From: Alcaligenaceae bacterium
Lineage (GTDB): Bacteria; Pseudomonadota; Gammaproteobacteria; Burkholderiales; Burkholderiaceae_B
Length of the DNA: 64,000 nucleotides
Direction: 5' to 3'
Assembly: GCA_013416435.1 (NCBI GenBank)
Contig: JACCEN010000003.1
Span: 62,001-126,000 of the forward strand
Below, piece after piece: positions 37,118 through 45,905 of the stretch. The position numbers and the translations under genes were made by a program. Numbering within the stretch: the stretch's first letter is position 1; each line of letters begins with the position of its first letter. Below the pieces are notes generated by a model, which was given only the letters and a program-made list of their open reading frames with translations, was not told where the DNA came from and did not search any database.

Positions 37118-38044
37118 TCAAGGGTAGCGCACCGGCTTTCCGGGAATATCGGGCATGGGAATGAATTCGGTTTCTCCGGGGACGCCGGCAAAGCGCTGCT
37201 TGCGCCAATCTTCCTTGGCCTGCTCGATGCGGTCGGCCGAACTCGAGACGAAATTCCAGGACAGGTAGCGCGGCCCGTCCATGGGTTCCCCGCCCAGCAT
37301 GACGAAGCGGGCCGGGTCCGGGCCGGCCGCCTTCACCGTGACCTGTTTGCCGGGCTTGAGCACCAGCAACTGTCCCGCGCCATATTGGCCATCCGCGGCC
37401 AGGTCCAGCGTGCCCTGCACGATGTAGATGGCTTGTTCGGGATACTCGGGCGGTATGGACAACTGATGCCCAGGCAGCAGTTGCACGTCGACCTGAAACA
37501 GCTCCGACAAGGCGGGTACGGTCGAACGCTTGCCGAAGAAACGGCCGGCCACGATGCGCGCCGCAACGCCGGTGTCGGACTCGGTGGGCAGATCATCCTT
37601 GCCCACGTGGACGAAGCTGGGCGCGCATTCTTCATGGGCCTTGGGAAGCGCCACCCAGCATTGCAAGCCGTATAGCGCTGATGTCAGCTCGCGCGCCTGT
37701 GTCCCCGTCCGCTCGGAATGAACGATACCGCTGCCCGCCGTCATCCAGTTGACGTCGCCCGGCTGGATGGCCTGGACGCTGCCGACGCTGTCGCGATGCA
37801 TGATCTCGCCTTCGAACAGATACGTCACGGTGGCCAGGCCGATGTGAGGATGGGGGCGGACGTCCAGCCCCCGGCCCGGCGCGAAGACATGCGGGCCCAT
37901 CTGATCGAGGAATACGAAGGGCCCCACCATGCGGCGCTGCCGCGAGGGCAAGGCGCGCCGGACTTCAAAGTTGTCGCCCAGATCGTGGCTGCGGGGCACG
38001 ACGACGGTCTCGAGCGCACTGTCTTCAGGAAGTTGGTCGGTCAT
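37118..38044 (-). CDS. Pirin-family bicupin protein
   Basis: A 308-residue pirin. The N-terminal cupin holds the metal motif VRPHPHIGLATVTYLFEGEIMHRDS near residue 63 (two His, a later His and Glu), followed by WMTAGSGIVHSERTG near 99. Bacterial pirins bind iron and some act as quercetinases or redox sensors; the role here is unknown. It is convergent with the CoA-transferase gene. Confidence 0.93.
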   Translation of the reverse strand: MTDQLPEDSALETVVVPRSHDLGDNFEVRRALPSRQRRMVGPFVFLDQMGPHVFAPGRGLDVRPHPHIGLATVTYLFEGEIMHRDSVGSVQAIQPGDVNWMTAGSGIVHSERTGTQARELTSALYGLQCWVALPKAHEECAPSFVHVGKDDLPTESDTGVAARIVAGRFFGKRSTVPALSELFQVDVQLLPGHQLSIPPEYPEQAIYIVQGTLDLAADGQYGAGQLLVLKPGKQVTVKAAGPDPARFVMLGGEPMDGPRYLSWNFVSSSADRIEQAKEDWRKQRFAGVPGETEFIPMPDIPGKPVRYP

Positions 38045-38082
38045 GGCGGTGTCTCCGAGGATGGCATTCGCACAGTGTAGCC

Positions 38083-38227
38083 GGGGTCAGACCCCATACG
38101 GGGTCTGACCCCTCCTTATAACCCAGCCGGCAAGTCAACGGGGTCAGACCCCGCATGGGGTCTGACACCCACCTCATGACCCCGCCGGCAAGTTCAAGGG
38201 GTCGGACCCCGCACGGGGTCCGACCCC
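38083..38227. repeat. Palindromic repeat array 11 (three copies in a divergent spacer)
   Basis: Copies at 38083-38112 (loop ATAC), 38140-38169 (loop GCAT, one mismatch, GACACC) and 38198-38227 (loop GCAC). The third has compensated centres, GGGGTCGGACCCC with GGGGTCCGACCCC. Both spacers contain a near-identical CCGGCAAGTCAA / CCGGCAAGTTCAA segment. This is the only gap over 300 bp in the window (38045-38358); besides the array it holds about 70 bp of plain sequence, the operator at 38296 and the promoter of the DauA operon. Confidence 0.95.
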
Positions 38228-38295
38228 TCAAAATACCCCAGCTAAGGGTAAACCCCTGCGAAGTCCGCTTGACCGCCTTTCCTTGAACGTGGAAG

Positions 38296-38313
38296 ATTCT
38301 CGTTTTAGAGAAT
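38296..38313 (+). promoter_or_regulatory. Putative operator and promoter of the D-amino-acid operon
   Basis: ATTCTC, six bases (GTTTTA), GAGAAT is a perfect inverted repeat 46-63 bp before the DauA-like ATG. GATAAT at 38324-38329 is a good -10 element, so the operator would overlap the -35 region. The half-sites match those at 27663-27680 (ATTTTC, GAAAAT) at nearly the same distance from the first gene, in front of the operon with the paralogous XRE-cupin regulator. Confidence 0.6.
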
Positions 38314-38358
38314 TCTCATATTTGATAATTCAAATTGCAGTAATAAAGGACGGGTTTC

Positions 38359-39513
38359 ATGGCGGGCGCGAAGGTGTATGACTATCTGATTATCGGTGCG
38401 GGCATGGCGGGAGCTTCGTTGGCCTACCGGCTCAGGGAGCGCGGCGCAATCAAGGTGGTCGAAGCCGAGAGCCAGGCGGGGTATCATTCCTCCGGCCGCT
38501 CCGCGGCCATGTTCATGGAAACCTATGGCACGGCCACCATACGCGCGCTCACTCGCGCCAGCCGCTCCTTCTTCGAGGCGCCGCCGGAAGGGTTCAGCGA
38601 ACATAGCCTGCTGACCGACCGCGGCGTGCTCTACATCGCGCGGGAAGGCCAGGAGGCGCTGCTGGCCGATACGCTTGAACAGCTGCGCGCGACGGGCGCC
38701 GAAGTGCGCACGGTGACCGCCGATGAGGTCGTCGCGCGGGTTCCCTGCGTGCGCGGCGAAGGCCTTATCGGTGCAATCGAGGAGGCCGATGCCAAGGACG
38801 TCGACGTGCACGCATTGCTTCAAGGATTCCTGAAAGGGGCGAAGCAGGCCGGCGTGGAATTCTCCTACGGCGCCGCCGTTCGCAGCGCGCACCGGGATGG
38901 CGACGGCTGGAAGGTCGAGCTTGCCTCGGGCGATACGATCACGGCACGCGTCGTCATCAACGCCGCCGGCGCCTGGGGCCAGCAAGTGGCCGACCTGTTC
39001 GGCGCTTCGCGCATTGGCCTGCAGCCCAAGCGCCGCAGCGCGTTCACCTTCAAGGCGGCGGGCGACGCCGATGGCGCATGGCCGGGCATCGAGCACTGGC
39101 CGGCGGTCGTGGGCATAGACGAATCCTTCTATTTCAAGCCCGACGCGGGCCAGTTGCTGGGCTCTCCCGCGAATGCGGATCCGGTCGAACCGCACGATGT
39201 CGTGGCCGAGGAACTGGACATCGCGGTCGGCATAGACCGCATCACGGCGGCCACCACGCTGCAGATCCGGCGTCCCAACCATACCTGGGCCGGCTTGCGG
39301 TCCTTCGTGCCCGACGGTGATTTCGTCATCGGCTGGGACGGCAAGGCCAGCAGCTTTTTTTGGCTGGTCGGGCAGGGGGGATATGGCATCCAGACCTCGC
39401 CGGGCGCTTCGCTGCTGGCGTCCAACCTGGTCCTGGGAGAGGGTCTCGACCCTTCGCTGAGCGCGGAGAACCTGGATGCCGCCCTGGTTTCGCCTTCACG
39501 CTTTGCCGCCTGA
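38359..39513 (+). CDS. FAD-dependent D-amino-acid dehydrogenase (DauA-like)
   Basis: A 384-residue flavoprotein of the DAO family. The FAD motif YLIIGAGMAGASLAYRLRERG opens the chain, interrupted only by normal substitutions. GYHSSGRSAAMF near residue 47, LQPKRRSAF near 221, FYFKPDAGQLLGSPANADPVE near 255, HTWAGLRSF near 307 and GQGGYGIQTSP near 340 follow closely the P. aeruginosa D-arginine dehydrogenase DauA as I remember it. DauA oxidises D-arginine, D-lysine and other D-amino acids to imino acids, passing electrons to the respiratory chain. AAAGGA precedes the ATG. First gene of an eleven-gene operon. Confidence 0.88.
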   Translation: MAGAKVYDYLIIGAGMAGASLAYRLRERGAIKVVEAESQAGYHSSGRSAAMFMETYGTATIRALTRASRSFFEAPPEGFSEHSLLTDRGVLYIAREGQEALLADTLEQLRATGAEVRTVTADEVVARVPCVRGEGLIGAIEEADAKDVDVHALLQGFLKGAKQAGVEFSYGAAVRSAHRDGDGWKVELASGDTITARVVINAAGAWGQQVADLFGASRIGLQPKRRSAFTFKAAGDADGAWPGIEHWPAVVGIDESFYFKPDAGQLLGSPANADPVEPHDVVAEELDIAVGIDRITAATTLQIRRPNHTWAGLRSFVPDGDFVIGWDGKASSFFWLVGQGGYGIQTSPGASLLASNLVLGEGLDPSLSAENLDAALVSPSRFAA

Positions 39514-39566
39514 ACAAGGCCGAATCACGAACAACACGAACTTCACGAACAGATAGGTAATGGATC

Positions 39567-39932
39567 ATGTCAATTCAACGCTATGAGTCTCCTTTGGGCC
39601 TGCCTTTTTCGCGCATCGTGCGCGCGGGCGGCTTCGTCTTCTTTTCGGGGCAGATTCCCATGGACGCCAATGGGCAAGTGGTCAAGGGCGACATCAAGGC
39701 GCAGACCAAGGCCGTCATGGAGCGCCTGGGCGATAGCCTGGCCGAGGTCGGGCTGGGTTTCGAGGACGTGGTGAAAGCCACGGTCTGGTTGTCGGACCTT
39801 GCCCTGTTCTCGGACTTCAATGAAGAATACCGCCGCTACTTCACCGCCGGCCTGCCCACGCGATCGACGGTGGAGGCCAAGCTGGCCATGGGCGTGGACC
39901 TGGAAATCGAAATCCAGGCGCTGGAACGCTGA
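39567..39932 (+). CDS. RidA-family enamine/imine deaminase
   Basis: A 121-residue YjgF/RidA protein. The conserved substrate-binding Arg is in LPTRSTVEAKLAMGVDLEIEI near residue 97, cut here for length, and FFSGQIPMD lies near residue 27. RidA proteins hydrolyse reactive 2-imino acids to 2-oxo acids. Following a flavin D-amino-acid dehydrogenase that releases imino acids, the role is clear: it finishes the deamination. Confidence 0.93.
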   Translation: MSIQRYESPLGLPFSRIVRAGGFVFFSGQIPMDANGQVVKGDIKAQTKAVMERLGDSLAEVGLGFEDVVKATVWLSDLALFSDFNEEYRRYFTAGLPTRSTVEAKLAMGVDLEIEIQALER

Positions 39933-39953
39933 TTCAAATAGGAGACGAAAAAC

Positions 39954-41426
39954 ATGCGGATTTTCACCGCCTCGCTGTCCACGGAAACCAACACGTTTTC
40001 GCCGATACCGACCGGCATCGATTCTTTCAAGGCCCGCGGCTATTATCCGGCGGGCCAGCATCCGGACAATATGCTGCAGTTCTCGGGGCCTCTGTGGGCG
40101 GCGCGCCAGCGCGCGAAGGAGCACGGCTGGACGGTAATCGAGGGTGCGGTGGCAGGCGCCGTGCCGGCCGGCCTGACGACGCGCTATGCGTTCGAGACGC
40201 TGCGGGACGAGATCCTGCAAGACCTCCGGAATGCGGGGAAAGTCGACATCGTGGTGCTGGGGCTGCACGGCGCCATGGTGGCCGACGGCTACGACGATTG
40301 CGAAGGCGAGCTGATTTCCCGCGTCCGTGAAATCGTCGGACCCGAGGTGGTCGTCGGCGCGGAGCTTGATCCGCATTGCCACATGACGCCGCTGATGTAT
40401 GAAAACGCCGATTTCCTGGTGTGCTTCAAGGAATATCCGCACACCGATATCCTCGAGCGCGCCTACGATCTGGTGGACCTTTGCGTGGCGAAGCACCAGG
40501 GCAAGACCAGGCCCGCCTTGGGTGTTTTCGACTGCGAGATGATTTCCATCATGCATACCAGCCGCGAGCCCATGCGCAGCTTCGTCGACCGACTGCTGCA
40601 GATGGAGCAGGAGCCCGGCATCCTGTCGATTTCGATTGCTCACGGCTTTCCCTGGGGAGACGTGCCGGGCATGGGCAGCAAGGTGCTGGTCTATACCGAC
40701 GGCGATGCAGAACGCGCGCGGCAGCTGGCCGAAAGCCTGGGCCGGGAGATCATCGACTTCCGCGATGCCTTGCAGACCCCCAATCCGACGACGGTCGAAG
40801 CGCTGCGCATCGTCGAGGAAAACAAACGCTATCCCGCGGTGCTGGCCGATTCGGCCGACAACGCGGGCGGCGGCGCGGGCAGCGATTCCACTTTCGTCTT
40901 CGCGGATCTTCTCGAGCACAAAGTGCGGGACGCGGTCATCGGTCCGGTCTGGGATCCCGGCGCGGTGGGCCTGTGCATGAATGCCGGCGAAGGCGCCGTC
41001 CTGACCCTGCGCATAGGCGGCAAGGTTTCCGCGGCGTCGGGCCAGCCCGTGGATGCCGTCTGCACCGTAAAGGCGCTGCGCCGCGATGCCTACATGACGG
41101 GCTTGTCCAATACGCCGTCCCTGCTGGGCGACGTGGCGGTGGTTGAGACCGAAGGCATCACGCTGGTGCTGACCAGCGTGCGCAACCAGGCCGTGGGCCG
41201 TGACCTGTTCACGCAATTCGGCATCGACCTGGGCGCGCAGAAGTTCATCGTGGTGAAGTCCTCGCAGCACTTTTACGCTGATTTTTCCAAAGTGGCCGCG
41301 CAGGTGATCTACCTGGGCACACCCGGATCGGTCACGTCCGACATCAGCACGCTGCCCTACAAGAAGCTGGTTTATCCGAAATGGCCGCTGGCCACGCCGG
41401 CTGTTCAATCTGCTGCATCCAATTAA
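39954..41426 (+). CDS. M81-family metallopeptidase (MlrC-like)
   Basis: A 490-residue MlrC-type zinc peptidase. Family motifs: STETNTFSPIPTG at the N-terminus, LGLHGAMVADGYDD near 101, AELDPHCHMTPLM near 136 and DSADNAGGGAGSDSTFV near 301. MlrC of sphingomonads cleaves linearised microcystin, a peptide with D-residues, but relatives are widespread and mostly uncharacterised. The gene begins 21 bp after ridA, inside a D-amino-acid operon with a peptide importer. That suggests a peptidase for D-residue-containing or otherwise odd peptides. Confidence 0.9.
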   Translation: MRIFTASLSTETNTFSPIPTGIDSFKARGYYPAGQHPDNMLQFSGPLWAARQRAKEHGWTVIEGAVAGAVPAGLTTRYAFETLRDEILQDLRNAGKVDIVVLGLHGAMVADGYDDCEGELISRVREIVGPEVVVGAELDPHCHMTPLMYENADFLVCFKEYPHTDILERAYDLVDLCVAKHQGKTRPALGVFDCEMISIMHTSREPMRSFVDRLLQMEQEPGILSISIAHGFPWGDVPGMGSKVLVYTDGDAERARQLAESLGREIIDFRDALQTPNPTTVEALRIVEENKRYPAVLADSADNAGGGAGSDSTFVFADLLEHKVRDAVIGPVWDPGAVGLCMNAGEGAVLTLRIGGKVSAASGQPVDAVCTVKALRRDAYMTGLSNTPSLLGDVAVVETEGITLVLTSVRNQAVGRDLFTQFGIDLGAQKFIVVKSSQHFYADFSKVAAQVIYLGTPGSVTSDISTLPYKKLVYPKWPLATPAVQSAASN

Positions 41427-41448
41427 ATCAATACTGGGAGAACAAGAA

Positions 41449-43032
41449 ATGAAAATCAAATCCATGAGCATGAAGGCGCTCGCCGCCGGCATGCTGGCCG
41501 GCGGCCTGCTGCTGGCCAGCGGCGCGGCACTGTCCGCAACCACCGTGCGCCTCGCGCCGACCGCCGACCTGAAGACGCTGGATCCGCTCTTCAATACCGC
41601 CTACATCACGCGCAACCATGGCTACATGGTGTTCGACACACTGTTTTCGCAGGACAGCAAGGGCGAAGTCCATCCGCAAATGGTGGACAGCTGGAAGAAG
41701 TCCGAAGACGGCATGCAGTGGTCCTTCACATTGCGCGACAAACTGCAGTTCAACGACGGCACGCCCGTGACCGCGGCCGATTGCGTGGCGTCGATCGAGC
41801 GCTGGGCCAAGAAGGACACCTTGGGCAGGTTGTTGATGAAGGCGGGCGCGCAATTCAAGATCGTTGACGACAAGACGTTCGAGCTTACGCTCCAGCAGCC
41901 CTTTGGTCTGGTGCTTGCCGCCTTGTCCAAGCCGTCCGGCATGCCGCTCTTCATCATGCCCAAGCGCCTGGCGGACACGGACCCCAGCGTGCCTGTGACG
42001 GAAATGGTCGGCTCCGGCCCCTTCCTGTTCAAGAAGGAAGAATGGGTGCCGGGCAACAAGGTCGTGTACGTGAAGAATCCGAATTACGTGCCGCGCTCCG
42101 AGCCGGCTGATGGTCTGTCGGGCGGCAAGGTGGCCAAGGTCGACCGGGTCGAGTGGATATACATCCCCGACGCCAACACGGCCGCCGCCGCGCTGCAAAA
42201 CGGCGAGGTCGACATGATCGAGAGCGTGACGCCGGACTTCCTGCCGGTGCTGGAAGCCAATTCCGAGATCACGCTGACGCCTTCCGTGGCATCGCAGGGC
42301 ATGATCGTTCCCAACCACATGTTCCCTCCGTTCAACAACGCGAAGGCACGGCAGGCCCTGTATCACCTGGTGAATCAGGTCGAATTCGTGTCGGCGGTCG
42401 GCTATGGGGAAAAATACCGCACGGACTACTGCCCGTCCATGTACACCTGCAGTTCGCCCTACGCCAGCGATGCCGGTGCTGCACCCTACAAGAAGCCTGA
42501 CGTCGAGAAAGCCAAGGCGCTGTTCAAGGAGGCCGGCTACAAGGGAGAGAAGGTCGTCATCCTCTATCCGACCGACAACGTGAACTCCCCGGCCAACCTG
42601 GTGCTTGCCCAGGCGCTCGAGAAGGCCGGCATCAACGTCGACCTTCAAGCCATGGACTGGGCCTCGGTGGCGGCGCGGCGCCTCAAGAAGGATCCGCCCG
42701 CGGAAGGCGGCTGGAACATCTTCCTGACCCATGGCGGCTATTTCGATGCCGGCACACCGGTGACCAACCCCTGGCTGTCGGCCCCTTGCGGCAACGGCCT
42801 GCCGGGCTGGCCCTGCGACGAAAAGCTGGATGAGCTGCGCGCGAAATGGATTGCCGAAGGCGATGCTGAGAAGAGCAAGGAACTGGCCAAAGAGATCCAG
42901 GCACATGCTTACGAGGCTGTTCCCTACGTCATGTGGGGGGAGTTCAAGCCTGTCATCGCAACACGCGGCCTGAGCAATGTCGATCTGATGAAGACAGGCA
43001 TCCCGGTCATGTGGAATGTCGAGAAGAAGTGA
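41449..43032 (+). CDS. ABC transporter substrate-binding protein (DppA/OppA family)
   Basis: A 527-residue periplasmic binding protein of SBP family 5. It has a signal peptide ending in SGAALSA, then TTVRLAPTADLKTLDPLFNT and FTLRDKLQFNDGTPVTAADCV, the classic family 5 signature. Family members bind di- and oligopeptides, and some bind D-amino-acid peptides, glutathione or nickel. It is first of a complete Dpp-type set (41449-46901). Confidence 0.93.
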   Translation: MKIKSMSMKALAAGMLAGGLLLASGAALSATTVRLAPTADLKTLDPLFNTAYITRNHGYMVFDTLFSQDSKGEVHPQMVDSWKKSEDGMQWSFTLRDKLQFNDGTPVTAADCVASIERWAKKDTLGRLLMKAGAQFKIVDDKTFELTLQQPFGLVLAALSKPSGMPLFIMPKRLADTDPSVPVTEMVGSGPFLFKKEEWVPGNKVVYVKNPNYVPRSEPADGLSGGKVAKVDRVEWIYIPDANTAAAALQNGEVDMIESVTPDFLPVLEANSEITLTPSVASQGMIVPNHMFPPFNNAKARQALYHLVNQVEFVSAVGYGEKYRTDYCPSMYTCSSPYASDAGAAPYKKPDVEKAKALFKEAGYKGEKVVILYPTDNVNSPANLVLAQALEKAGINVDLQAMDWASVAARRLKKDPPAEGGWNIFLTHGGYFDAGTPVTNPWLSAPCGNGLPGWPCDEKLDELRAKWIAEGDAEKSKELAKEIQAHAYEAVPYVMWGEFKPVIATRGLSNVDLMKTGIPVMWNVEKK

Positions 43033-43083
43033 TCCGCGCTTTCCGGCGCGGGCCGGCAGGAAAACAGAACAAGGAGTCTTGAG

Positions 43084-44019
43084 TTGTTATATGTATTGCG
43101 AAGACTGATCGCGACAATTCCGGTAATGGTTGTCGTTGCGGTATTTGTTTTCCTGCTGACCCACCTGTCGCCGGGCGATCCGGCGGCGGTGCTGGCCGGG
43201 GAAAACGCCACGGTCGAGGACGTGGAGAAGATCCGTGCCGCCATGGGGCTGGACAAGCCGCTCATCGAGCAGTTCCTTACCTGGAGCGGCAACGTCCTGA
43301 CCGGCAACCTGGGCATCTCGACTTCGACCAATGTTCCGGTTTCCACACTGATTCACCAGCGCATGGGTCCAACGTTATCCATCGCGCTGTTCACCATACT
43401 TTTTGCCGTGCTGTTCGCCGTGCCATTGGGCGTGGCGGCCGCCTGGAAAGCCGGTTCGTTCACCGACCGGCTCATCATGCTGGCGTCGGTCATGGCGTTT
43501 TCCATACCCGTCTTCCTCATCGGCTACGGACTGGTCTATGTCCTGTCGATCAAGATGGGCCTGCTGCCGGTGCAGGGCTACAAGTCCCTGTCGGCCGGCG
43601 CGGCGGCGTATTTCAAGCATCTGCTGCTTCCCTGTCTTTCCCTGGGGCTGGTGTATATGGCGCTGCTGACGCGCATGACCCGCGCCACCATGCTGGAGGC
43701 GCTGGGCGAGGACTACATCCGGACGGCCAAGGCCAAGGGCCTGGGCGCGCGCCTCGTGATCTGGCATGCGCTCAAGAACGCCGCCAATCCCATCGTGACG
43801 ACGGTGGGCGTGGGCATCGCCATGCTGATCGGCGGCGTGGTGGTCACGGAAACCGTATTCGCCATACCCGGCCTGGGGCGACTGACCGTGGATGCCGTGC
43901 TGCGCCATGACTACCCGGTCATACAGGGCGTGCTGCTGATCGCCTCGGCGGTTTATGTACTGATCAATCTGGTCGTCGACCTGAGCTACAGGCTGTTCGA
44001 CCCCCGTATGGACCGCTGA
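43084..44019 (+). CDS. ABC transporter permease (DppB family)
   Basis: A 311-residue membrane protein with six helices. YVLRRLIATIPVMVVVAVFVF starts the chain, HLSPGDPAAVLAGENAT is the family's first loop, and RMTRATMLEALGEDYIRTAKAKGLG near 190 holds the EAA-type coupling loop. The start is TTG at 43084, supported by AAGGAG at 43071-43076 seven bases upstream; no in-frame ATG fits. Confidence 0.93.
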   Translation: MLYVLRRLIATIPVMVVVAVFVFLLTHLSPGDPAAVLAGENATVEDVEKIRAAMGLDKPLIEQFLTWSGNVLTGNLGISTSTNVPVSTLIHQRMGPTLSIALFTILFAVLFAVPLGVAAAWKAGSFTDRLIMLASVMAFSIPVFLIGYGLVYVLSIKMGLLPVQGYKSLSAGAAAYFKHLLLPCLSLGLVYMALLTRMTRATMLEALGEDYIRTAKAKGLGARLVIWHALKNAANPIVTTVGVGIAMLIGGVVVTETVFAIPGLGRLTVDAVLRHDYPVIQGVLLIASAVYVLINLVVDLSYRLFDPRMDR

Positions 44020-44024
44020 CCGCC

Positions 44025-44891
44025 ATGCAAACACAAGCCATAGGTTTTATGAGTACAAGAAGAAAGCTCTGGGCCATGTTCCGCATGCAGCCCACCATGT
44101 ACTTCGGGATCGCGGTGCTGGCGTTGCTGACCGTGGTCGCGATCTTCGCGCCCCTGCTGTCCAGCATGAACCCGCTGGACATCAATCCGCTGGCGCGGAT
44201 GAAGCCGCCGTCCGCGCAGCATATCTTCGGCACGGATGCACTGGGACGAGACGTCTATGCGCGTGTCGTCTGGGGCGCCCGCGTATCGCTCGTAGTGGGC
44301 GTCGCCGTCGCCATCGTCAGCGTGGCGCTGGGTGTGCTGATCGGGATGCTGGCGGGATATTTTTCCAGGCTCGACATGTTCATCATGCGCATCATGGACG
44401 GCCTGATGGCCATCCCCAACATCCTGCTGGCCATTGCGCTCATGGCGGTATTCAAGGGCGGCCTCGTCACGGTCATCATCGCCATCATCATCCCCGAAGT
44501 GCCCCGCGTGGTGCGGCTGGTGCGCGCGCTCGTGATCTCCATACGCAACCAGCCCTATGTCGAAGCCGCCAAGGCAGTGGGCACGCGCACGCACAAGATC
44601 CTGGCCATGCACATCCTGCCGAATCTCTTCGCGCCCTTGATGGTGCAGGCCACCTTCATCGCGGCCTCGGCAATCATCACGGAGGCGGTGCTGAGCTTCC
44701 TGGGCGTGGGCATTCCGCCCCAGACCCCGAGCTGGGGGAACATCATGGCGGACGGCCGCAACTTTCTTTCCATCGCGTTTCATATCATCTTGTTCCCCGG
44801 CATTTTCCTTGCCGTGACGGTGCTGGCGGTGAACATGCTGGGAGACGGGCTGCGCGACATGCTGGATCCCAAACTGGCAAAGAAAATCTAG
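44025..44891 (+). CDS. ABC transporter permease (DppC family)
   Basis: A 288-residue membrane permease. FGTDALGRDVYARVVWGARVSL near residue 65 is the DppC/OppC signature, and PYVEAAKAVGTRTHKILAMHILPN near 175 is the coupling loop. The ATG at 44025 lies five bases after the DppB stop; an internal ATG at 44049 (MSTRRK) is an alternative. Confidence 0.93.
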   Translation: MQTQAIGFMSTRRKLWAMFRMQPTMYFGIAVLALLTVVAIFAPLLSSMNPLDINPLARMKPPSAQHIFGTDALGRDVYARVVWGARVSLVVGVAVAIVSVALGVLIGMLAGYFSRLDMFIMRIMDGLMAIPNILLAIALMAVFKGGLVTVIIAIIIPEVPRVVRLVRALVISIRNQPYVEAAKAVGTRTHKILAMHILPNLFAPLMVQATFIAASAIITEAVLSFLGVGIPPQTPSWGNIMADGRNFLSIAFHIILFPGIFLAVTVLAVNMLGDGLRDMLDPKLAKKI

Positions 44892-44900
44892 GGCGTGGCA

Positions 44901-45878
44901 ATGAGCGACAAGAACATACTGAGCGTCGAGAACCTGAGCGTGCATTTCGAGGGCTTCGATCGCACAGTCGTGGCGGTGAACGACCTTTCCTTCCATGTGC
45001 GCAGCGGCGAGACGCTGGGCATCGTGGGGGAATCGGGCTGCGGGAAAAGCGTGACCTCGCTGGCCATCATGCGCTTGCTGGCCAAGTCCGCGCGCGTGGT
45101 CTCCGGGACCATCGATTTCGAAGGCAGGAACCTGCTGAGCCTCAGCGAGAAGGAGATGCGCGGGATTCGCGGCAACAAGCTGTCGATGATCTTCCAGGAA
45201 CCCATGACCTCGCTGAACCCGGTATTCACGGTGGGCCGGCAGATCGCCGAATCCATCGTGCTGCACCAGGGCAAGACCTACAAGCAGGCGCTGGTGGACG
45301 CCCAGGGCCTGCTGGAGCTGGTCCAGGTGTCGGATCCGCAGAAAAGGCTGGCGAACTATCCCTACGAGCTATCGGGAGGCATGCGCCAGCGCGTCATGAT
45401 CGCGATCGCGCTCGCCTGCAAGCCGCGCCTGCTGATTGCCGACGAGCCCACCACCGCGCTGGACGTCACGATCCAGGCCCAGATCCTGCAGATCCTGAAG
45501 GACATCCAGCAGCAACTGGGCACCGCCATCGTCCTGATCACGCACGACCTGGGCGTGGTGGCCGAATCCTGTGACCGCGTCATGGTGATGTACGCCGGGT
45601 CCAAGGTCGAGGAAGGGCGTGTTTCGGACGTACTGTATCGCGCCCAGCATCCCTATACGCAGGCGCTCATCCGTTCGCTGCCCGCCTTCATGGATTCGGA
45701 CGCGGAGCAGCAGCGCTTGGCCGAACTGCCCGGCATCGTGCCCACGATCACGCCCGCGGCCTCCGGCTGCGCCTTCTATTCGCGTTGCGCGCGCTCGATT
45801 GCCGCCTGCGAATCCAGGGCTCCGACTGCGCTTCAAGCCGGCGATGCGCACCAGTACTGGTGCCGGGCCGCGTCATAG
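44901..45878 (+). CDS. ABC transporter ATP-binding protein (DppD family)
   Basis: A 325-residue peptide-importer ATPase. Walker [16 protein letters not shown], signature [17 protein letters not shown], Walker [21 protein letters not shown], then the C-terminal oligopeptide-transporter extension with [16 protein letters not shown], whose Cys motif can bind an Fe-S cluster in relatives. ATG 44901 is preferred over GTG 44895, because AGGG lies seven bases before it. Confidence 0.93.
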   Translation: MSDKNILSVENLSVHFEGFDRTVVAVNDLSFHVRSGETLGIVGESGCGKSVTSLAIMRLLAKSARVVSGTIDFEGRNLLSLSEKEMRGIRGNKLSMIFQEPMTSLNPVFTVGRQIAESIVLHQGKTYKQALVDAQGLLELVQVSDPQKRLANYPYELSGGMRQRVMIAIALACKPRLLIADEPTTALDVTIQAQILQILKDIQQQLGTAIVLITHDLGVVAESCDRVMVMYAGSKVEEGRVSDVLYRAQHPYTQALIRSLPAFMDSDAEQQRLAELPGIVPTITPAASGCAFYSRCARSIAACESRAPTALQAGDAHQYWCRAAS

Positions 45879-45905
45879 CGGACCCTAATGTAGAAACAGC
45901 GAGTA

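Noticed and set aside
39570-41594. A 674-codon minus-strand open frame opposite ridA and the mlrC-like gene
   Set aside because: It is antisense to two well-conserved genes, its product is rich in Arg, His and Gln with no recognisable motif, and GC-rich codon bias explains the lack of stops.
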